Of a stretch of 64,000 nt of DNA, positions 38,596 through 48,116 are shown in pieces; the first letter of the stretch is position 1; every line of letters begins with the position of its first letter. The notes under the pieces are model-generated. The model was not told the DNA's origin, searched no databases, and saw nothing but the letters and a program-made list of their open reading frames with translations. The DNA lies in the NCBI RefSeq assembly GCF_002102175.1, contig NZ_LQOX01000111.1, forward strand, positions 1 to 64,000, in the 5' to 3' direction. The translations under genes were made by a program, and so were the position numbers. Source of the DNA: Mycobacterium gastri (GTDB lineage: Bacteria > Actinomycetota > Actinomycetes > Mycobacteriales > Mycobacteriaceae).

Positions 38596-39774
38596 GTGTG
38601 CTCCCAGGTTCCTTCCACCACGGGCTGGGTCACTGGCGAGCCCGTGCCGGGAGAGGTGGTCGTGTATTTCGCGGATGACCCCTGCCGGCTCTACCAATTG
38701 CGCCAGTGGGTCCCCGTTTTCGAGCTGCTCGATCAGGCTCATCCGGTCCTGGTGGTGACCCGCCACCCGCAGACGTACGTCGCGGTGGGCCGGCTCACTC
38801 GGCTGCGCCGCGTGTGCGTGCCGAAGCTGGCGGACCTAGTCCAGCTGTACGACGATAGCGACCTCAAGGCCGCGATCTACGTCAACAACTCCGCGCTGAA
38901 CTTCCACTCGCTGGCCGCCACCCGGATGATCCACATCCATGTGAACCACGGCGAGAGCGACAAAGTGTGCATGGCGAGCAACCAGGCCAAGGCGTACGAC
39001 CGCGTCCTGGTGGCGGGCGAGGCCGCGCTGCGGCGCTACCGGGCGGCGCTGATCGAGTTCGACGAGCGCCGGTTCGTCCCGGTCGGCCGGCCGCAGCTCG
39101 ACCTGCGCCCCGAGCCCGTCCTGCCCCCGACGGCCCGGCGCACCGTTCTCTACGCCCCCACCTGGGAGGGTGAGAACGCCGCGAACAACTTCACCTCGGT
39201 CGACGTCCACGGCCCGGCCATCGCGGCCGCCGCGCTCGCGCTGCCGAACGTCCGCGTGGTGTACAAGCCGCACCCACGGGTGGCGAGCAGTACGGACCCC
39301 GGCATGGCGACGGCGCACCGACGGATCGTCGGGCTGGTAACCGAAGCCGCGCGCCGCGAGCCCGCCGCGGGTCATCGGGTCCTGATCAACGCCGACATCC
39401 TGGCCGTCTTCCCTGGATGCAGCGTGCTGATCACGGACATCTCCTCGGTCGGCCTGGACTTCCTCTACCTGCACGTCGACAAGCCGCTGTTCGTCACCGA
39501 CCGCCGCAACGACCGTGCCCGGCTGGACGCCGAGGCTCCGGTGAGCCGCTGCGCCGACGTCGTGGACGCCGCCACGGTCGGTTCGCTCACCGGCACGCTC
39601 GCCCAGCGGCTGGCCCGGGACGCATACCGCGCCGAGCGGGAGGCCATGCGCCGCTACTACTTCGGCGACCTGGCGCCCGGGGAGAGCACCAGGCGTTTCC
39701 TGGGGGCCGTCGAGGAAGCCCTGGCCGCACGGCAGACGGACCGGCGGCACCTGGCCCCGGCAGAAGCCCCCTGA
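38596..39774 (+). CDS. CDP-glycerol glycerophosphotransferase-family enzyme
   Basis: The 392-residue cytosolic protein has the GT-B-like features of TagB/TagF: NHGESDK (117-123, the HGxxxK donor region), LYAPTWEG, VYKPHPR (222-228) and TDISSVGLDFLYL (280-292). Relatives transfer glycerophosphate, ribitol phosphate or a related alditol phosphate from a CDP donor to a glycan. GTG at 38596 follows GGGAGG. It heads a three-gene unit with a nucleotidyltransferase and a phosphodiesterase. Canonical mycobacteria lack wall teichoic acids, so its product is unexpected. A CDP-donor sugar transferase or a capsule role is also possible. Confidence 0.8.
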   Translation: MCSQVPSTTGWVTGEPVPGEVVVYFADDPCRLYQLRQWVPVFELLDQAHPVLVVTRHPQTYVAVGRLTRLRRVCVPKLADLVQLYDDSDLKAAIYVNNSALNFHSLAATRMIHIHVNHGESDKVCMASNQAKAYDRVLVAGEAALRRYRAALIEFDERRFVPVGRPQLDLRPEPVLPPTARRTVLYAPTWEGENAANNFTSVDVHGPAIAAAALALPNVRVVYKPHPRVASSTDPGMATAHRRIVGLVTEAARREPAAGHRVLINADILAVFPGCSVLITDISSVGLDFLYLHVDKPLFVTDRRNDRARLDAEAPVSRCADVVDAATVGSLTGTLAQRLARDAYRAEREAMRRYYFGDLAPGESTRRFLGAVEEALAARQTDRRHLAPAEAP

Positions 39775-39829
39775 AGCCACGTAGCCACGGGTACACCGTT
39801 CCACCACGGACCACAAGGAGAGGGTTGGC

Positions 39830-40549
39830 ATGAGGGAGATCCAGATCATCATCCTGGCCGCAGGACTCGGCACGCGGCTCGGCCTGCCGCTGCCCAAGCC
39901 GCTCACCCCTCTTGTCGACGGCCGGAGCATCCTCCGCCACCAGCTGGACAACCTCCGCCAAGCCTTCGCCGACGCCGCCCGGATTGCCGTGGTGGTCGGC
40001 TTCCGGTACGACCTGATCCTGGAGGCCGAGCCGGAGGTCCGGTTCGTCTACAACGAGCGGTATGACGAAACTAACACCGCGCGCAGCCTGCTGAAGGCGC
40101 TGCGCAGCTCGCATTCCGGGGGCGTTCTATGGCTCAATGGTGACGTGGTGTTCGACCCTCGCCTGCTGGAGCGGGCCCAGGCGCTGATCGAAACCGATCG
40201 CACGTTCGCCTGCGTGAACACCGCTGCCGTCGGCGAGGAGGAGGTCAAATACCGCACCGATGCCGACGGGTACCTGACAGAGCTCTCCAAGTCCGTCATC
40301 GACGGGCACGGTGAAGCAGTGGGAATCAACTACGTGGCGTCCACCGACAAGGCGGCGCTGATCGAGCACCTCGAGCGCTGCACCGACCAGGATTTCTTCG
40401 AACGCGGCATGGAATCCGCGATCATGGAGGGCCGGCTGCGTGTTCAGGCGTTGGACATCTCGGATTACTTCGTCGTTGAGGTGGACTTCGCCGATGACCT
40501 CGAGCGTGCGAACACGGAGGTGAGCAGGATCGTCACGCCCGCCGCGTGA
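39830..40549 (+). CDS. NTP-transferase, likely cytidylyltransferase (LicC/Gct-like)
   Basis: The 239-residue protein begins with the nucleotidyltransferase signature AAGLGTRLGLPLPKPLTPL (10-28), has LWLNGDVVFD for metal/nucleotide binding, and ends with a DYFVVEVDFADDLERA segment. It resembles choline-phosphate and glycerol-2-phosphate cytidylyltransferases. Next to a CDP-glycerol-transferase-type gene the likely job is making its CDP-activated donor. ATG follows GGAGAGGG. The exact alcohol phosphate cannot be read from sequence. Confidence 0.75.
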   Translation: MREIQIIILAAGLGTRLGLPLPKPLTPLVDGRSILRHQLDNLRQAFADAARIAVVVGFRYDLILEAEPEVRFVYNERYDETNTARSLLKALRSSHSGGVLWLNGDVVFDPRLLERAQALIETDRTFACVNTAAVGEEEVKYRTDADGYLTELSKSVIDGHGEAVGINYVASTDKAALIEHLERCTDQDFFERGMESAIMEGRLRVQALDISDYFVVEVDFADDLERANTEVSRIVTPAA

Positions 40550-40605
40550 CCCCGCCCCCGGGTGCGACCCGGGCAGGGTGCGGCACCGGGCCGTGACGGC
40601 ACGTT

Positions 40606-41409
40606 ATGAACGGCAACAACGTCTTCCCGAACGGCTCCGAGCCGGTCTTCGGCCCCTCGCCGGCGATCCTCGGCCACCGCGGCTGCGGCCGAGGAAGCGT
40701 CGACGGGCTCCTGGAGAACACGCTCGAATCATTCCTCGCGGCAGTGCAGCACGGCGTCGACTGGCTCGAGGTGGACGTCCGCCGCACCTCCGACGACCTC
40801 CTGGTCGTGGCGCACAACCCGGCCGATGATGACGGCGTCTTCTACGCCGACATCACCGGGCACGAGGCGGCCGACCGGGGCTCGCTACGCCTGGAGGAGC
40901 TGCTCGAGGCGCTGCCACCCGGGGTCGGCGTCGACTTCGACGTCAAGACCTCGATGGAGGACGCGACCCGCGACCGCGACCGCACCACCATGGGACGGTT
41001 GGCCCCTCTCGTGGTGCGTGAGAGCCGCAGGCGGCCGGTGCTGGTGACCTCGTTCGACCCCGGGGCGCTGGACATCGCCCGCGAGCTGGCCCCGGGCGTG
41101 GCGCGCGGTCTGCTCACCTGGCTCCGCTTCCCGATCGGTCAGGCGGTCGCGGCGGCCGGGCACCTGGACGTCCAGGTACTCGCCCCGCACTGGGGCTCGC
41201 TGCGCCCCAACCAGAACGAGCCGGAGGCGCTGCAGCGCCCCCTCGAGTACATCGTCGACCTGGTCCACCGCAGCGGACGGGAGTTCCTCGCCTGGTGCCC
41301 GCCCCTGGAGTTCACCCCGGAGCTGCTGGCCGCCGGGGTCGACGCCCTCTGCGTCAACGACGTCCCCGAAGCGCTCGCCTCTCTTCCACCGAGTCCTGCA
41401 CCGACCTGA
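40606..41409 (+). CDS. Glycerophosphodiester phosphodiesterase
   Basis: The 267-residue TIM-barrel protein has the GDPD motifs: GHRG with H24, ENT (37-39), LEVDVRRTSDD with E55 and D57, and H70 in VVAHNP. It releases glycerol 3-phosphate from glycerophosphodiesters. In this unit it may supply the alditol phosphate or trim the polymer. No signal peptide is seen, so it is cytosolic. It lies 56 bases after the cytidylyltransferase. Confidence 0.85.
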   Translation: MNGNNVFPNGSEPVFGPSPAILGHRGCGRGSVDGLLENTLESFLAAVQHGVDWLEVDVRRTSDDLLVVAHNPADDDGVFYADITGHEAADRGSLRLEELLEALPPGVGVDFDVKTSMEDATRDRDRTTMGRLAPLVVRESRRRPVLVTSFDPGALDIARELAPGVARGLLTWLRFPIGQAVAAAGHLDVQVLAPHWGSLRPNQNEPEALQRPLEYIVDLVHRSGREFLAWCPPLEFTPELLAAGVDALCVNDVPEALASLPPSPAPT

Positions 41410-41561
41410 GGGTGCCCGCTCGTGCGGCTACCAAAGATGTTGTGCGGCAAAGGCAATCACAGGCGTGTGCACGACGGGGCGCTCTGCGTGAAGTCTGGCC
41501 TACTTGAGCGGCTGGTGAGCCGCTAACTACTTCGACCTGAAAAAGTCGGCGCGTTGATCCG

Positions 41562-41753
41562 TTGTGGGAGTCGATGCTGCCCGAGCAGGTGCGGCGCTTG
41601 CCCGAGGAGTTGGCGCGAGTGGACGCGCTGTTGGATGATGCGGCGTTCTTCGAGCCGTTCGTGCTGTTCTTCGACCCGCGGATCGGTCGGCCGTCGACAC
41701 TGGTGGAGACCTATCTGCGGTGGTGGCCGGCTGTCGCCCCGAGCTTTCGGTAA
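41562..41753 (+). pseudogene. Transposase N-terminal fragment (IS5/IS1182-like)
   Basis: A frame of 63 codons, MWESMLPEQVRRLPEELARV then FFDPRIGRPSTLVETYLRWW, matches the conserved start of DDE transposases of this kind, where METYLRMMFLKFR would normally follow. It stops early, and no catalytic residues remain. It marks an insertion scar between the GDPD gene and the oxoprolinase locus. Confidence 0.7.
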
Positions 41754-41815
41754 GGCACTTCTGGCAAGGCTCGAAGGTTGCGGCGCCGACGGCTACGCAG
41801 CGGTAAGTTCAATGT

Positions 41816-42016
41816 ATGGCCGTCGTGGCGCGTTTGAAAGAACTCGACGATGGCGACCATGCCCTGCTGCTGGACTTCGACAGCACCGCCGAGGTGCTCG
41901 GATGGGCCGACAGGCAGCTGATCGAGCACACTGATGCGGTGGTGCGGGACGTCCACTGCCCCGATCCGGCGGCGCTGACGCCCCGCAAGTGGGTGCAATT
42001 CTGGGAGGCCCGATGA
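41816..42016 (+). pseudogene. pxpB with a large in-frame deletion
   Basis: The 66-codon frame fuses the first residues of a 5-oxoprolinase subunit B (LDDGDHALLLDFDSTAEVLGW, close to the Rv0264c start) to its last residues ([20 protein letters not shown] then WVQFWEAR). About 145 central codons are absent, including the fold core, so PxpB activity must be lost. The reading frame, the start and the ATGA overlap with pxpC are kept, so pxpC may still be translated by coupling. Confidence 0.8.
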
Positions 42017-42924
42017 CGACCGACCTCACCACCCCGTCGCGTCGCACCGGCCTGCCGACGCTGGAAATCGTGCATACGGGGCCGCTGGCCTTGATCGAAG
42101 ACCTCGGACGGCCCGGCCTGGCGAATCTTGGGGTCACCCGCTCCGGCGCCGCGGATAGGCACTCGCATGCGCTGGCCAACCGGCTGGTAGCCAACCCCGC
42201 CGACCGGGCCACGATTGAGGTGACCTTCGGCGGGTTCACCGCACAAGTGCGCGGCGGCGACATCGCAATCGCCATGACCGGCGCCGACACCGACCCTGTG
42301 GTAAACGGAATCCACTTCGGCATCAACAGCATTCACTACGCACATGACGGCCAGGTGATCTCGATGGGCCCGCCACACTGCGGGCTGCGCACGTACCTGG
42401 CGGTGCGCGGCGGAATCGATGTCGACCCTGTGCTCGGCTCGCGCAGCTCCGACGTTATGGCGGGGATCGGTCCGCAGCCGCTGCAGCCCGGTGACGTGCT
42501 GTCGGTCGGCGAGCACACCGCGGGCTTTCCCGAAATGGACTACGCCCCGGTGGCATCGTTGACCGAGGACCCGATCGAGCTCAACGTGGTACCCGGGCCG
42601 CGCGACGGCTGGTTCATCGATCCCGACGCATTGGTGCACACCGAATGGGTGGCCTCCAACCGCAGCGACCGGGTTGGCATGTGGCTGGAAGGCCGAAAGC
42701 TGCAGCACCGCTGGCCGGATCGCCAGCTGCCGGGCGAGGGTGTGACCCGCGGCGCGATTCAGGTGCTGCCCAACGGGTTTCCGGTGATCCTCGGCCCCGA
42801 TCATCCGGTGATCGGCAGCTATCCGGTGATCGCTGTGGTTACCGACAATGACATCGACCGGGTCGCGCAGATCTGCCCCGGTCAGCGGGTGCGCTTGCAC
42901 TGGTCGCGACCACGCCGGCGATGA
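42013..42924 (+). CDS. pxpC: 5-oxoprolinase subunit C / KipA-like
   Basis: The 303-residue protein matches the biotin-dependent carboxylase-like/KipA family (Rv0263c): [37 protein letters not shown], then [19 protein letters not shown] and [13 protein letters not shown] segments near the C-terminus ([16 protein letters not shown]). With PxpA and PxpB it would cleave 5-oxoproline to glutamate using ATP. PxpB is deleted here and PxpA is not seen. ATG at 42013 overlaps the pxpB stop and follows GGGAGG. Confidence 0.88.
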   Translation: MTTDLTTPSRRTGLPTLEIVHTGPLALIEDLGRPGLANLGVTRSGAADRHSHALANRLVANPADRATIEVTFGGFTAQVRGGDIAIAMTGADTDPVVNGIHFGINSIHYAHDGQVISMGPPHCGLRTYLAVRGGIDVDPVLGSRSSDVMAGIGPQPLQPGDVLSVGEHTAGFPEMDYAPVASLTEDPIELNVVPGPRDGWFIDPDALVHTEWVASNRSDRVGMWLEGRKLQHRWPDRQLPGEGVTRGAIQVLPNGFPVILGPDHPVIGSYPVIAVVTDNDIDRVAQICPGQRVRLHWSRPRRR

Positions 42925-43262
42925 TAGACGCCGACTTGAGCGCACGCAGGTACAAAGCGCCCGCCTCATCCGCACCGCGTACCTCCACAACGAGTCCGGC
43001 ACAATACCCACCGCCTGTTGGCGGACGTGTTCGAGGGAGATTTCACCGTTCCATCGCCTGTGGTGCTGATTGAACGTCCAGACAGCGAAACATGCTGCGT
43101 TGGAATATAATTGGTGGCACCCGACCGCCGACTACCGCAGCGGCGAACGCGATCACGTTCCGCGGGGACGCCTCGGTCAAGTGCCGATATCGCTACGCGA
43201 TTCCTCCCCAGCTCACACGGCGCGCGAGGACCCGCCCATCGATACCTACGCGATCGATGCGA
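42925..43262. other. 338-bp gap with a short relic frame
   Basis: No intact gene. On the plus strand at about 42985-43115 a frame reads RLLADVFEGDFTVPSPVVLI then ERPDSETCCVGI and stops. It has no start and no recognised family. The rest is unremarkable, with a low-GC patch near 43100-43120. Confidence 0.4.
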
Positions 43263-46200
43263 TCAGGGTGTGCCGTAACCGCCGCCGCCGGGGGTTTCGA
43301 TGACCAGTGTGTCACCAGGCTGGACTTCAGCCGAGTCGCACCCGGCCAGCTCGACGGTGTTGCCGTCCGCGCGTTCTACGCGGTTGCGTCCCAGCGCCCC
43401 GGGTGAGCCGCCAGCCATACCGTAAGGCGCGACATGCCGATGGCCCGACAATGTGCTCACAGTCATCGGCTCGGTGAACTCGATCCGACGCAAGGCGCCG
43501 TCGCCACCGTGCCATCGCCCCGCCCCACCGCTACCGTGCCGGACGGAAAACTCGCGCAGCAACACAGGGAACCGCCACTCGAGAACTTCGGGATCGGTGA
43601 GCCGGGAGTTCGTCATGTGTGTCTGCACGACCGACGCGCCGTCGAACCCGTCGCCAGCCCCGGAGCCGGATCCGACGGTTTCGTAATACTGGTGCCTCTC
43701 GTTGCCGAAGGTGACGTTGTTCATCGTCCCCGCGCCCTCGGCCTGCACACGCAGCGCGGCGAACAGCGCCCCGGTGATCGCCTGCGAAGTTTCGACGTTG
43801 CCAGCGACAACCGCGGCCGGGTAGGTCGGCGCCAGCATCGAGCCGTCGGAGATGATGATGCGCAGCGGACGCAGGCAGCCGTCGTTGAGCGGAATGTCGG
43901 CGGCGACCAGGGTCCGGAACACGTAGAGCACCGCGGCCGTCGCTACCGAGGACGGCGCGTTGAAGTTCGTATCCAATTGGGGTGACGTTCCAGTGAAGTC
44001 GATCGTCGCGCTGCGCGTCGGGCGGTCGACGATGACGCGGACGGCGATCGTCGCGCCCGAATCCATCCGGTAGCGGTACTCGCCGTCGTCGAGCCTGTCG
44101 ATGACGCGGCGGACCGCTTCCTCGGCGTTGTCTTGGACATGACGCATGTAGGCCTGCACGACATCGAGGCCGAAGTGGTCGATCATCTTGCGGACCTCGT
44201 CGACACCCTTCTGGTTGGCGGCGATCTGCGCGCGCAGATCGGCGAGGTTGGTGTCGGGATTGCGGGACGCGTAGGGCGCTTCGGTGAGCAGCCGCCGGGT
44301 TTCGGCTTCGCGGAACCGTCCGTTCTCCGCGAGCAGCCAGTTGTCGAAAAGCACGCCCTCTTCGTGGATTTCGCGGCTGTTGGCGGGCATGGAGCCGGGG
44401 GTTATCCCGCCGATTTCGGCGTGGTGCCCGCGCGAGGCGACAAAGAACAGAACCTGTTCGCCCGCCGCATCGAAGACCGGGGTTATGACAGTGATATCCG
44501 GCAGGTGGGTGCCGCCGTGGTACGGGTCATTGACCGCGTACACGTCGTGTGGCTTCATATCGACGGCGCGCCGGCGGATCACCTCCTTAACAGTGGTACC
44601 CATCGAGCCGAGATGCACAGGAATATGCGGCGCATTTGCGACGAGATCGCCGTCCGGATCGAACAGCGCACACGAAAAATCCAGCCGCTCACGGATATTC
44701 ACCGACTGGGCGGTCGCTTCCAGCCGGAAGCCCATCTGCTCGGCGATCGACATGAACAGGTTGTTGAAGATCTCCAGCAGCACCGGATCGGCCTCGGTGC
44801 CCGCATCAGGCGCCGTGGGGGCAGCTACCCGCTCGACAAGCAGGTGCCCGGACTCGGTCAACGTCGCCTGCCACCCATCGTCGACGACGGTGGTGGCGTT
44901 GGCCTCGGCGATGATCGCCGGGCCCGTCACCGTGTCCCCCGGCCGCATCCGCTCCCGGTGACGCAGCGGCGCGTCGCGCCACGATCCGCCCAAGTAGACC
45001 CGGACGGTGTCTGACGAGCCTGCGCTGTCGGCAGCCGGCTCGCCAAGATGGGACAGATCTGGTTGCTTGGTGAGCCCAATCGCCTCGACCGAGACCGCTT
45101 CGGCGATCAACGGACGATCCATCAGGAATGAGTACGTCGCGCGATGGCCGGCTTCGAATGCGGTGGTCATTGCCTCGAGGTCTGCTAGTTCGACCGGGAG
45201 GGCTGTGTCGGTTCCCTCGTAGCGTAGATACACCCGCCGAACCACCCGGATCCGCTCGGCCGGAATGGCCTCGTCGAGCAGCTCGGTGCGCGCGGCCTGC
45301 GCGAGCGAGTCCGCGACCGTGACCAACCGCTCCAGGGCGGCGGTCTCGAGCCGGATCTCCGTGGATTGCTCCCGCATCGCCGTGGTGTCAGCGAGGCCGA
45401 TCCCGAGCGCGGAGAGGACGCCTGCCATCGGTGGAACGAGCACCGTGCGGATACCCAGCGCATCGGCGACAGCGCACGCGTGCTGCCCACCGGCGCCGCC
45501 GAACGTGGTTAGCACGTAACGGGTTACGTCGTGTCCCTTTTGCACGGAAATCTTCTTGACCGCGTTGGCCATGTTGGCCACGGCGATCCGCAGGAACCCC
45601 TCGGCGACTTGCTCGGGCGTACGGTCGTCGCCGGTGGCCGCCCGGATTTCGGCGGCCAGCTCGGTGAACTTCTGTTGCACAACGACCGCGTCAAGCGGCT
45701 CGTCGCCGCCGGGCCCGAACACGGCCGGAAAGTGTGCGGGCTGGATGCGGCCAAGCATCACGTTGGCGTCGGTGACTGCGAGCGGACCACCGCCGCGGTA
45801 GCACGCCGGGCCCGGGTCGGCGCCGGCCGAGTCCGGTCCGACCCGGTAGCGGCTGCCGTCGAAATGCAAGATCGACCCGCCGCCCGCCGCCACTGTGTGG
45901 ATGTCGAGCATCGGAGCGCGCAGCCGAACCCCGGCCATCTGAGTGGTGAACACCCGCTCGTAGTCGCCGGCGTAGTGCGACACGTCAGTGGAGGTGCCGC
46001 CCATGTCGAAGCCGATGACGTGATCGAATCCGGCGAGTGCGGACATCCGCACCATGCCGACGATGCCGCCAGCTGGGCCGGACAGGATCGCGTCCTTGCC
46101 GCGGAAGTGCCCCGCCTCGGCCAGGCCCCCGTTGGACTGCATGAACATCAGCCGCACACCACGCATCTGGCCAGCCACCTGGTCGACATAGCGGCGCAGG

Positions 46201-46856
46201 ACCGGAGACAAGTAGGCGTCGACGACGGTGGTGTCGCCGCGCGGTACCAGTTTCATCAGCGGGCTGACCTCTGAGGACAGCGAGATCTGGCTGAACCCGA
46301 TCAGCTCGGCCAGCTTGCCAATCTCCCGCTCGTGCGCCGGGTACAGGTAACTGTGCATACACACCACCGCGACCGCAGGGATCCCGTCGGTGTGCGCCTG
46401 CCGCAGCTGTTCGCCGAGCAGTTCGAGATCGGGGGCACGCAGCACCGTGCCGCCGGCTGCGATCCGTTCGTCCACCTCGACGACCCGCTCGTACAGCATC
46501 TCCGGCAGCACGATGTGACGGTCGAAGATGCGTGGGCGATTTTGGTAGCCGATGCGCAGCGCGTCGCCGAAACCGCGGGTGATCACCAGCAGCGTGCGCT
46601 CTCCCTTGCGCTCCAGCAGCGCATTTGTCGCGACGGTGGTACCCATGCGCACCGCCTCCAAATGCGCGACCGGCACGGGCACACCTCCGGTGGTCCCGAG
46701 GAGCGCACGGATCCCGGCAACCGCCGCATCGCGGTACCGGGTAGGGTTCTCCGACAGCAGCTTGTGCGTCAGCAGGCGCCCGTCCGGCCGGCGTGCCACG
46801 ATGTCGGTGAACGTACCGCCCCGGTCGACCCAAAACTGCCACCCCGCACGAGGCAC
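43263..46856 (-). CDS. oplA: Hydantoinase/5-oxoprolinase, fused HyuA-HyuB
   Basis: The 1197-residue protein matches OplA (Rv0266c). The N-terminal HyuA half (about 1-680) has [19 protein letters not shown] and [16 protein letters not shown], the phosphate-binding motifs of this ATPase fold. The HyuB half (about 690-1197) has [29 protein letters not shown] and [12 protein letters not shown], ending ETPGGGGYG. It hydrolyses 5-oxoproline to glutamate with ATP and does not need PxpABC. GTG at 46856 follows AAAGGGAG. It converges with pxpC. In M. tuberculosis these genes lie together near Rv0263c-Rv0266c, far from this block. Confidence 0.92.
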   Translation of the reverse strand: MPRAGWQFWVDRGGTFTDIVARRPDGRLLTHKLLSENPTRYRDAAVAGIRALLGTTGGVPVPVAHLEAVRMGTTVATNALLERKGERTLLVITRGFGDALRIGYQNRPRIFDRHIVLPEMLYERVVEVDERIAAGGTVLRAPDLELLGEQLRQAHTDGIPAVAVVCMHSYLYPAHEREIGKLAELIGFSQISLSSEVSPLMKLVPRGDTTVVDAYLSPVLRRYVDQVAGQMRGVRLMFMQSNGGLAEAGHFRGKDAILSGPAGGIVGMVRMSALAGFDHVIGFDMGGTSTDVSHYAGDYERVFTTQMAGVRLRAPMLDIHTVAAGGGSILHFDGSRYRVGPDSAGADPGPACYRGGGPLAVTDANVMLGRIQPAHFPAVFGPGGDEPLDAVVVQQKFTELAAEIRAATGDDRTPEQVAEGFLRIAVANMANAVKKISVQKGHDVTRYVLTTFGGAGGQHACAVADALGIRTVLVPPMAGVLSALGIGLADTTAMREQSTEIRLETAALERLVTVADSLAQAARTELLDEAIPAERIRVVRRVYLRYEGTDTALPVELADLEAMTTAFEAGHRATYSFLMDRPLIAEAVSVEAIGLTKQPDLSHLGEPAADSAGSSDTVRVYLGGSWRDAPLRHRERMRPGDTVTGPAIIAEANATTVVDDGWQATLTESGHLLVERVAAPTAPDAGTEADPVLLEIFNNLFMSIAEQMGFRLEATAQSVNIRERLDFSCALFDPDGDLVANAPHIPVHLGSMGTTVKEVIRRRAVDMKPHDVYAVNDPYHGGTHLPDITVITPVFDAAGEQVLFFVASRGHHAEIGGITPGSMPANSREIHEEGVLFDNWLLAENGRFREAETRRLLTEAPYASRNPDTNLADLRAQIAANQKGVDEVRKMIDHFGLDVVQAYMRHVQDNAEEAVRRVIDRLDDGEYRYRMDSGATIAVRVIVDRPTRSATIDFTGTSPQLDTNFNAPSSVATAAVLYVFRTLVAADIPLNDGCLRPLRIIISDGSMLAPTYPAAVVAGNVETSQAITGALFAALRVQAEGAGTMNNVTFGNERHQYYETVGSGSGAGDGFDGASVVQTHMTNSRLTDPEVLEWRFPVLLREFSVRHGSGGAGRWHGGDGALRRIEFTEPMTVSTLSGHRHVAPYGMAGGSPGALGRNRVERADGNTVELAGCDSAEVQPGDTLVIETPGGGGYGTP

Positions 46857-46907
46857 CAGGACTCCCTTTCCTCTCGTCGTGTACCAACTCTATCGGCGCG
46901 CTGGGGT

Positions 46908-46948
46908 ACTCCCCTGCGGAGCGGGGCCCCACCCGCTTGCGGGGGAGT
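46908..46948. repeat. Palindromic hairpin element
   Basis: ACTCCCCTGCGGAGCGGG pairs with CCCGCTTGCGGGGGAGT around a six-base loop, a nearly perfect 17-18 bp stem. It lies upstream of the oplA start, so it is not an oplA terminator. It looks like a dispersed mycobacterial palindrome or a terminator for the opposite strand. Confidence 0.75.
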
Positions 46949-47052
46949 GAACCACCGGGACGCCGATGCGTTGATTACCACCCGCCAGGCGTCTGAACGG
47001 CGGTGTCGGGTCTATTTGATCCTCCCCGAGACCGGCGGTTGCCGTGCTGCCC

Positions 47053-47703
47053 TTAGCCCCTCGGCGCCGCCACGGCGAGCAGCGAACCACTTTGCGCGAC
47101 CGCCTTTGCATGCCCCGCAAAACGTTCGTAGCAGCGCGCAGCCAACGTGAGGTCGATCGCAGCGCCGACGTCGATCGCATCGGAGCTCGACAACAGCTGC
47201 TGATACAGCAGGTCCAGTAACCGATTCACATCGTGCCCACCCTCGGTCAGCTCCACCGCGCCAATCGAGGTGTGGGACTGCAAAACATCGGCTGCCTTTG
47301 CAGCTGCGTCGAGGCAACCCTCGCTCAGCTCACGAAGCACGACCAGAAGTGGGGCCGGTATCGATGCCCAGGCACGCCGAGTCCGGGCGATATCGGCGGC
47401 CTCCCACGCCAGTTGCCCCATGCGCTCGGCTTCGGCGTTGACGAGGACAGCCGTAATGGTTGTCGGCAACTCCGCCACCCTCGCCTGGGAACGAAGTTCC
47501 AAAATCCAGGCGGCATGGTCCTCGAGCTCATGACGGAGCGCCGACACCGTCTCATAGGCGGCAGCGACGCTGTCGGTCGCAGAAGGATCAGTGCTGAACA
47601 GGGCGGCCGTCGCGAGGCCCATCGCGGTGCTCGCAAGTCGAATGAGGTCGACGAGCGGACCAGTCATGCTCCCGAGCTCCTGGGCCCGCGCTTCCCGCAT
47701 CAT
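47053..47703 (-). CDS. PhoU-like protein with altered metal-binding residues
   Basis: The 216-residue all-helical protein has the two-repeat PhoU layout. Repeat one includes EAERMGQLAWEAADIAR and repeat two includes CYERFAGHAKAVA. Usual PhoU proteins have MGDLA and RIGDHA here, with metal-binding aspartates. In this protein those positions are Gln and Ala. PhoU represses the phosphate-starvation response; this divergent copy may act differently or be decaying. No pst or two-component genes are nearby. The start at the ATGATG pair (47703/47700) is chosen because upstream codons are antisense to a recombinase remnant. Confidence 0.75.
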   Translation of the reverse strand: MMREARAQELGSMTGPLVDLIRLASTAMGLATAALFSTDPSATDSVAAAYETVSALRHELEDHAAWILELRSQARVAELPTTITAVLVNAEAERMGQLAWEAADIARTRRAWASIPAPLLVVLRELSEGCLDAAAKAADVLQSHTSIGAVELTEGGHDVNRLLDLLYQQLLSSSDAIDVGAAIDLTLAARCYERFAGHAKAVAQSGSLLAVAAPRG

Positions 47704-47728
47704 TTGACGTCCCGGTTCGCCCGCCGCC

Positions 47729-47976
47729 ATGGTCAGTAACAGTACCCGCAGGCGAGCCCACAAACGCTGGCTGCGACCCGCATGGCCGGCGGATACTGCC
47801 TGCGAACACTGCCCAAACTTTCGCACCGAAGCCTGCCCATCCTGGCCGCCCAACGCGCCGACGCCGATGCGCTGGCCGCCGACGCCGAGGCACGCGGCTG
47901 GGACCAGGAAGCCACCCGCCACCGGCGCCTCGTCGAACGTCTCGACCAACTCATGAACCAAACAGACATTCAGTGA
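47729..47976 (+). pseudogene. Frameshifted integrase/recombinase C-terminal remnant
   Basis: One frame contains TACEHCPNFRTEACPS, resembling the cysteine motif near the end of Tn554-type tyrosine recombinases. The next frame continues PILAAQRADADALAADAEA then GWDQEATRHRRLVERLDQLM, resembling the final helices of the same proteins. The change of frame near 47820 and the missing catalytic domain make this a remnant. It lies near the right edge of the accessory island. Confidence 0.5.
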
Positions 47977-48116
47977 CCGCCCACGACGAGCAGCTACGAC
48001 ACGACGAACGCATCGGATACCACGCCCTCTACGGCGATGACAGCGAAATCCCCGGCCAGCCATCCATCGATGACATCGAGAACAACATAGACTCGCAAGG
48101 AGAGATGTCGGCATGA
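47973..48116 (+). CDS. Small ORF following the recombinase remnant
   Basis: A 47-codon acidic frame starts GTG (VTAHDEQLRHDERIGYHALY) and ends NIDSQGEMSA. Its start overlaps the remnant stop (GTGA) and its stop overlaps the next ATG (ATGA). It contains an AAGGAGAG ribosome site for the following gene. Small acidic proteins of this kind often accompany mobile-element recombinases. The function is unknown. Confidence 0.5.
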   Translation: MTAHDEQLRHDERIGYHALYGDDSEIPGQPSIDDIENNIDSQGEMSA

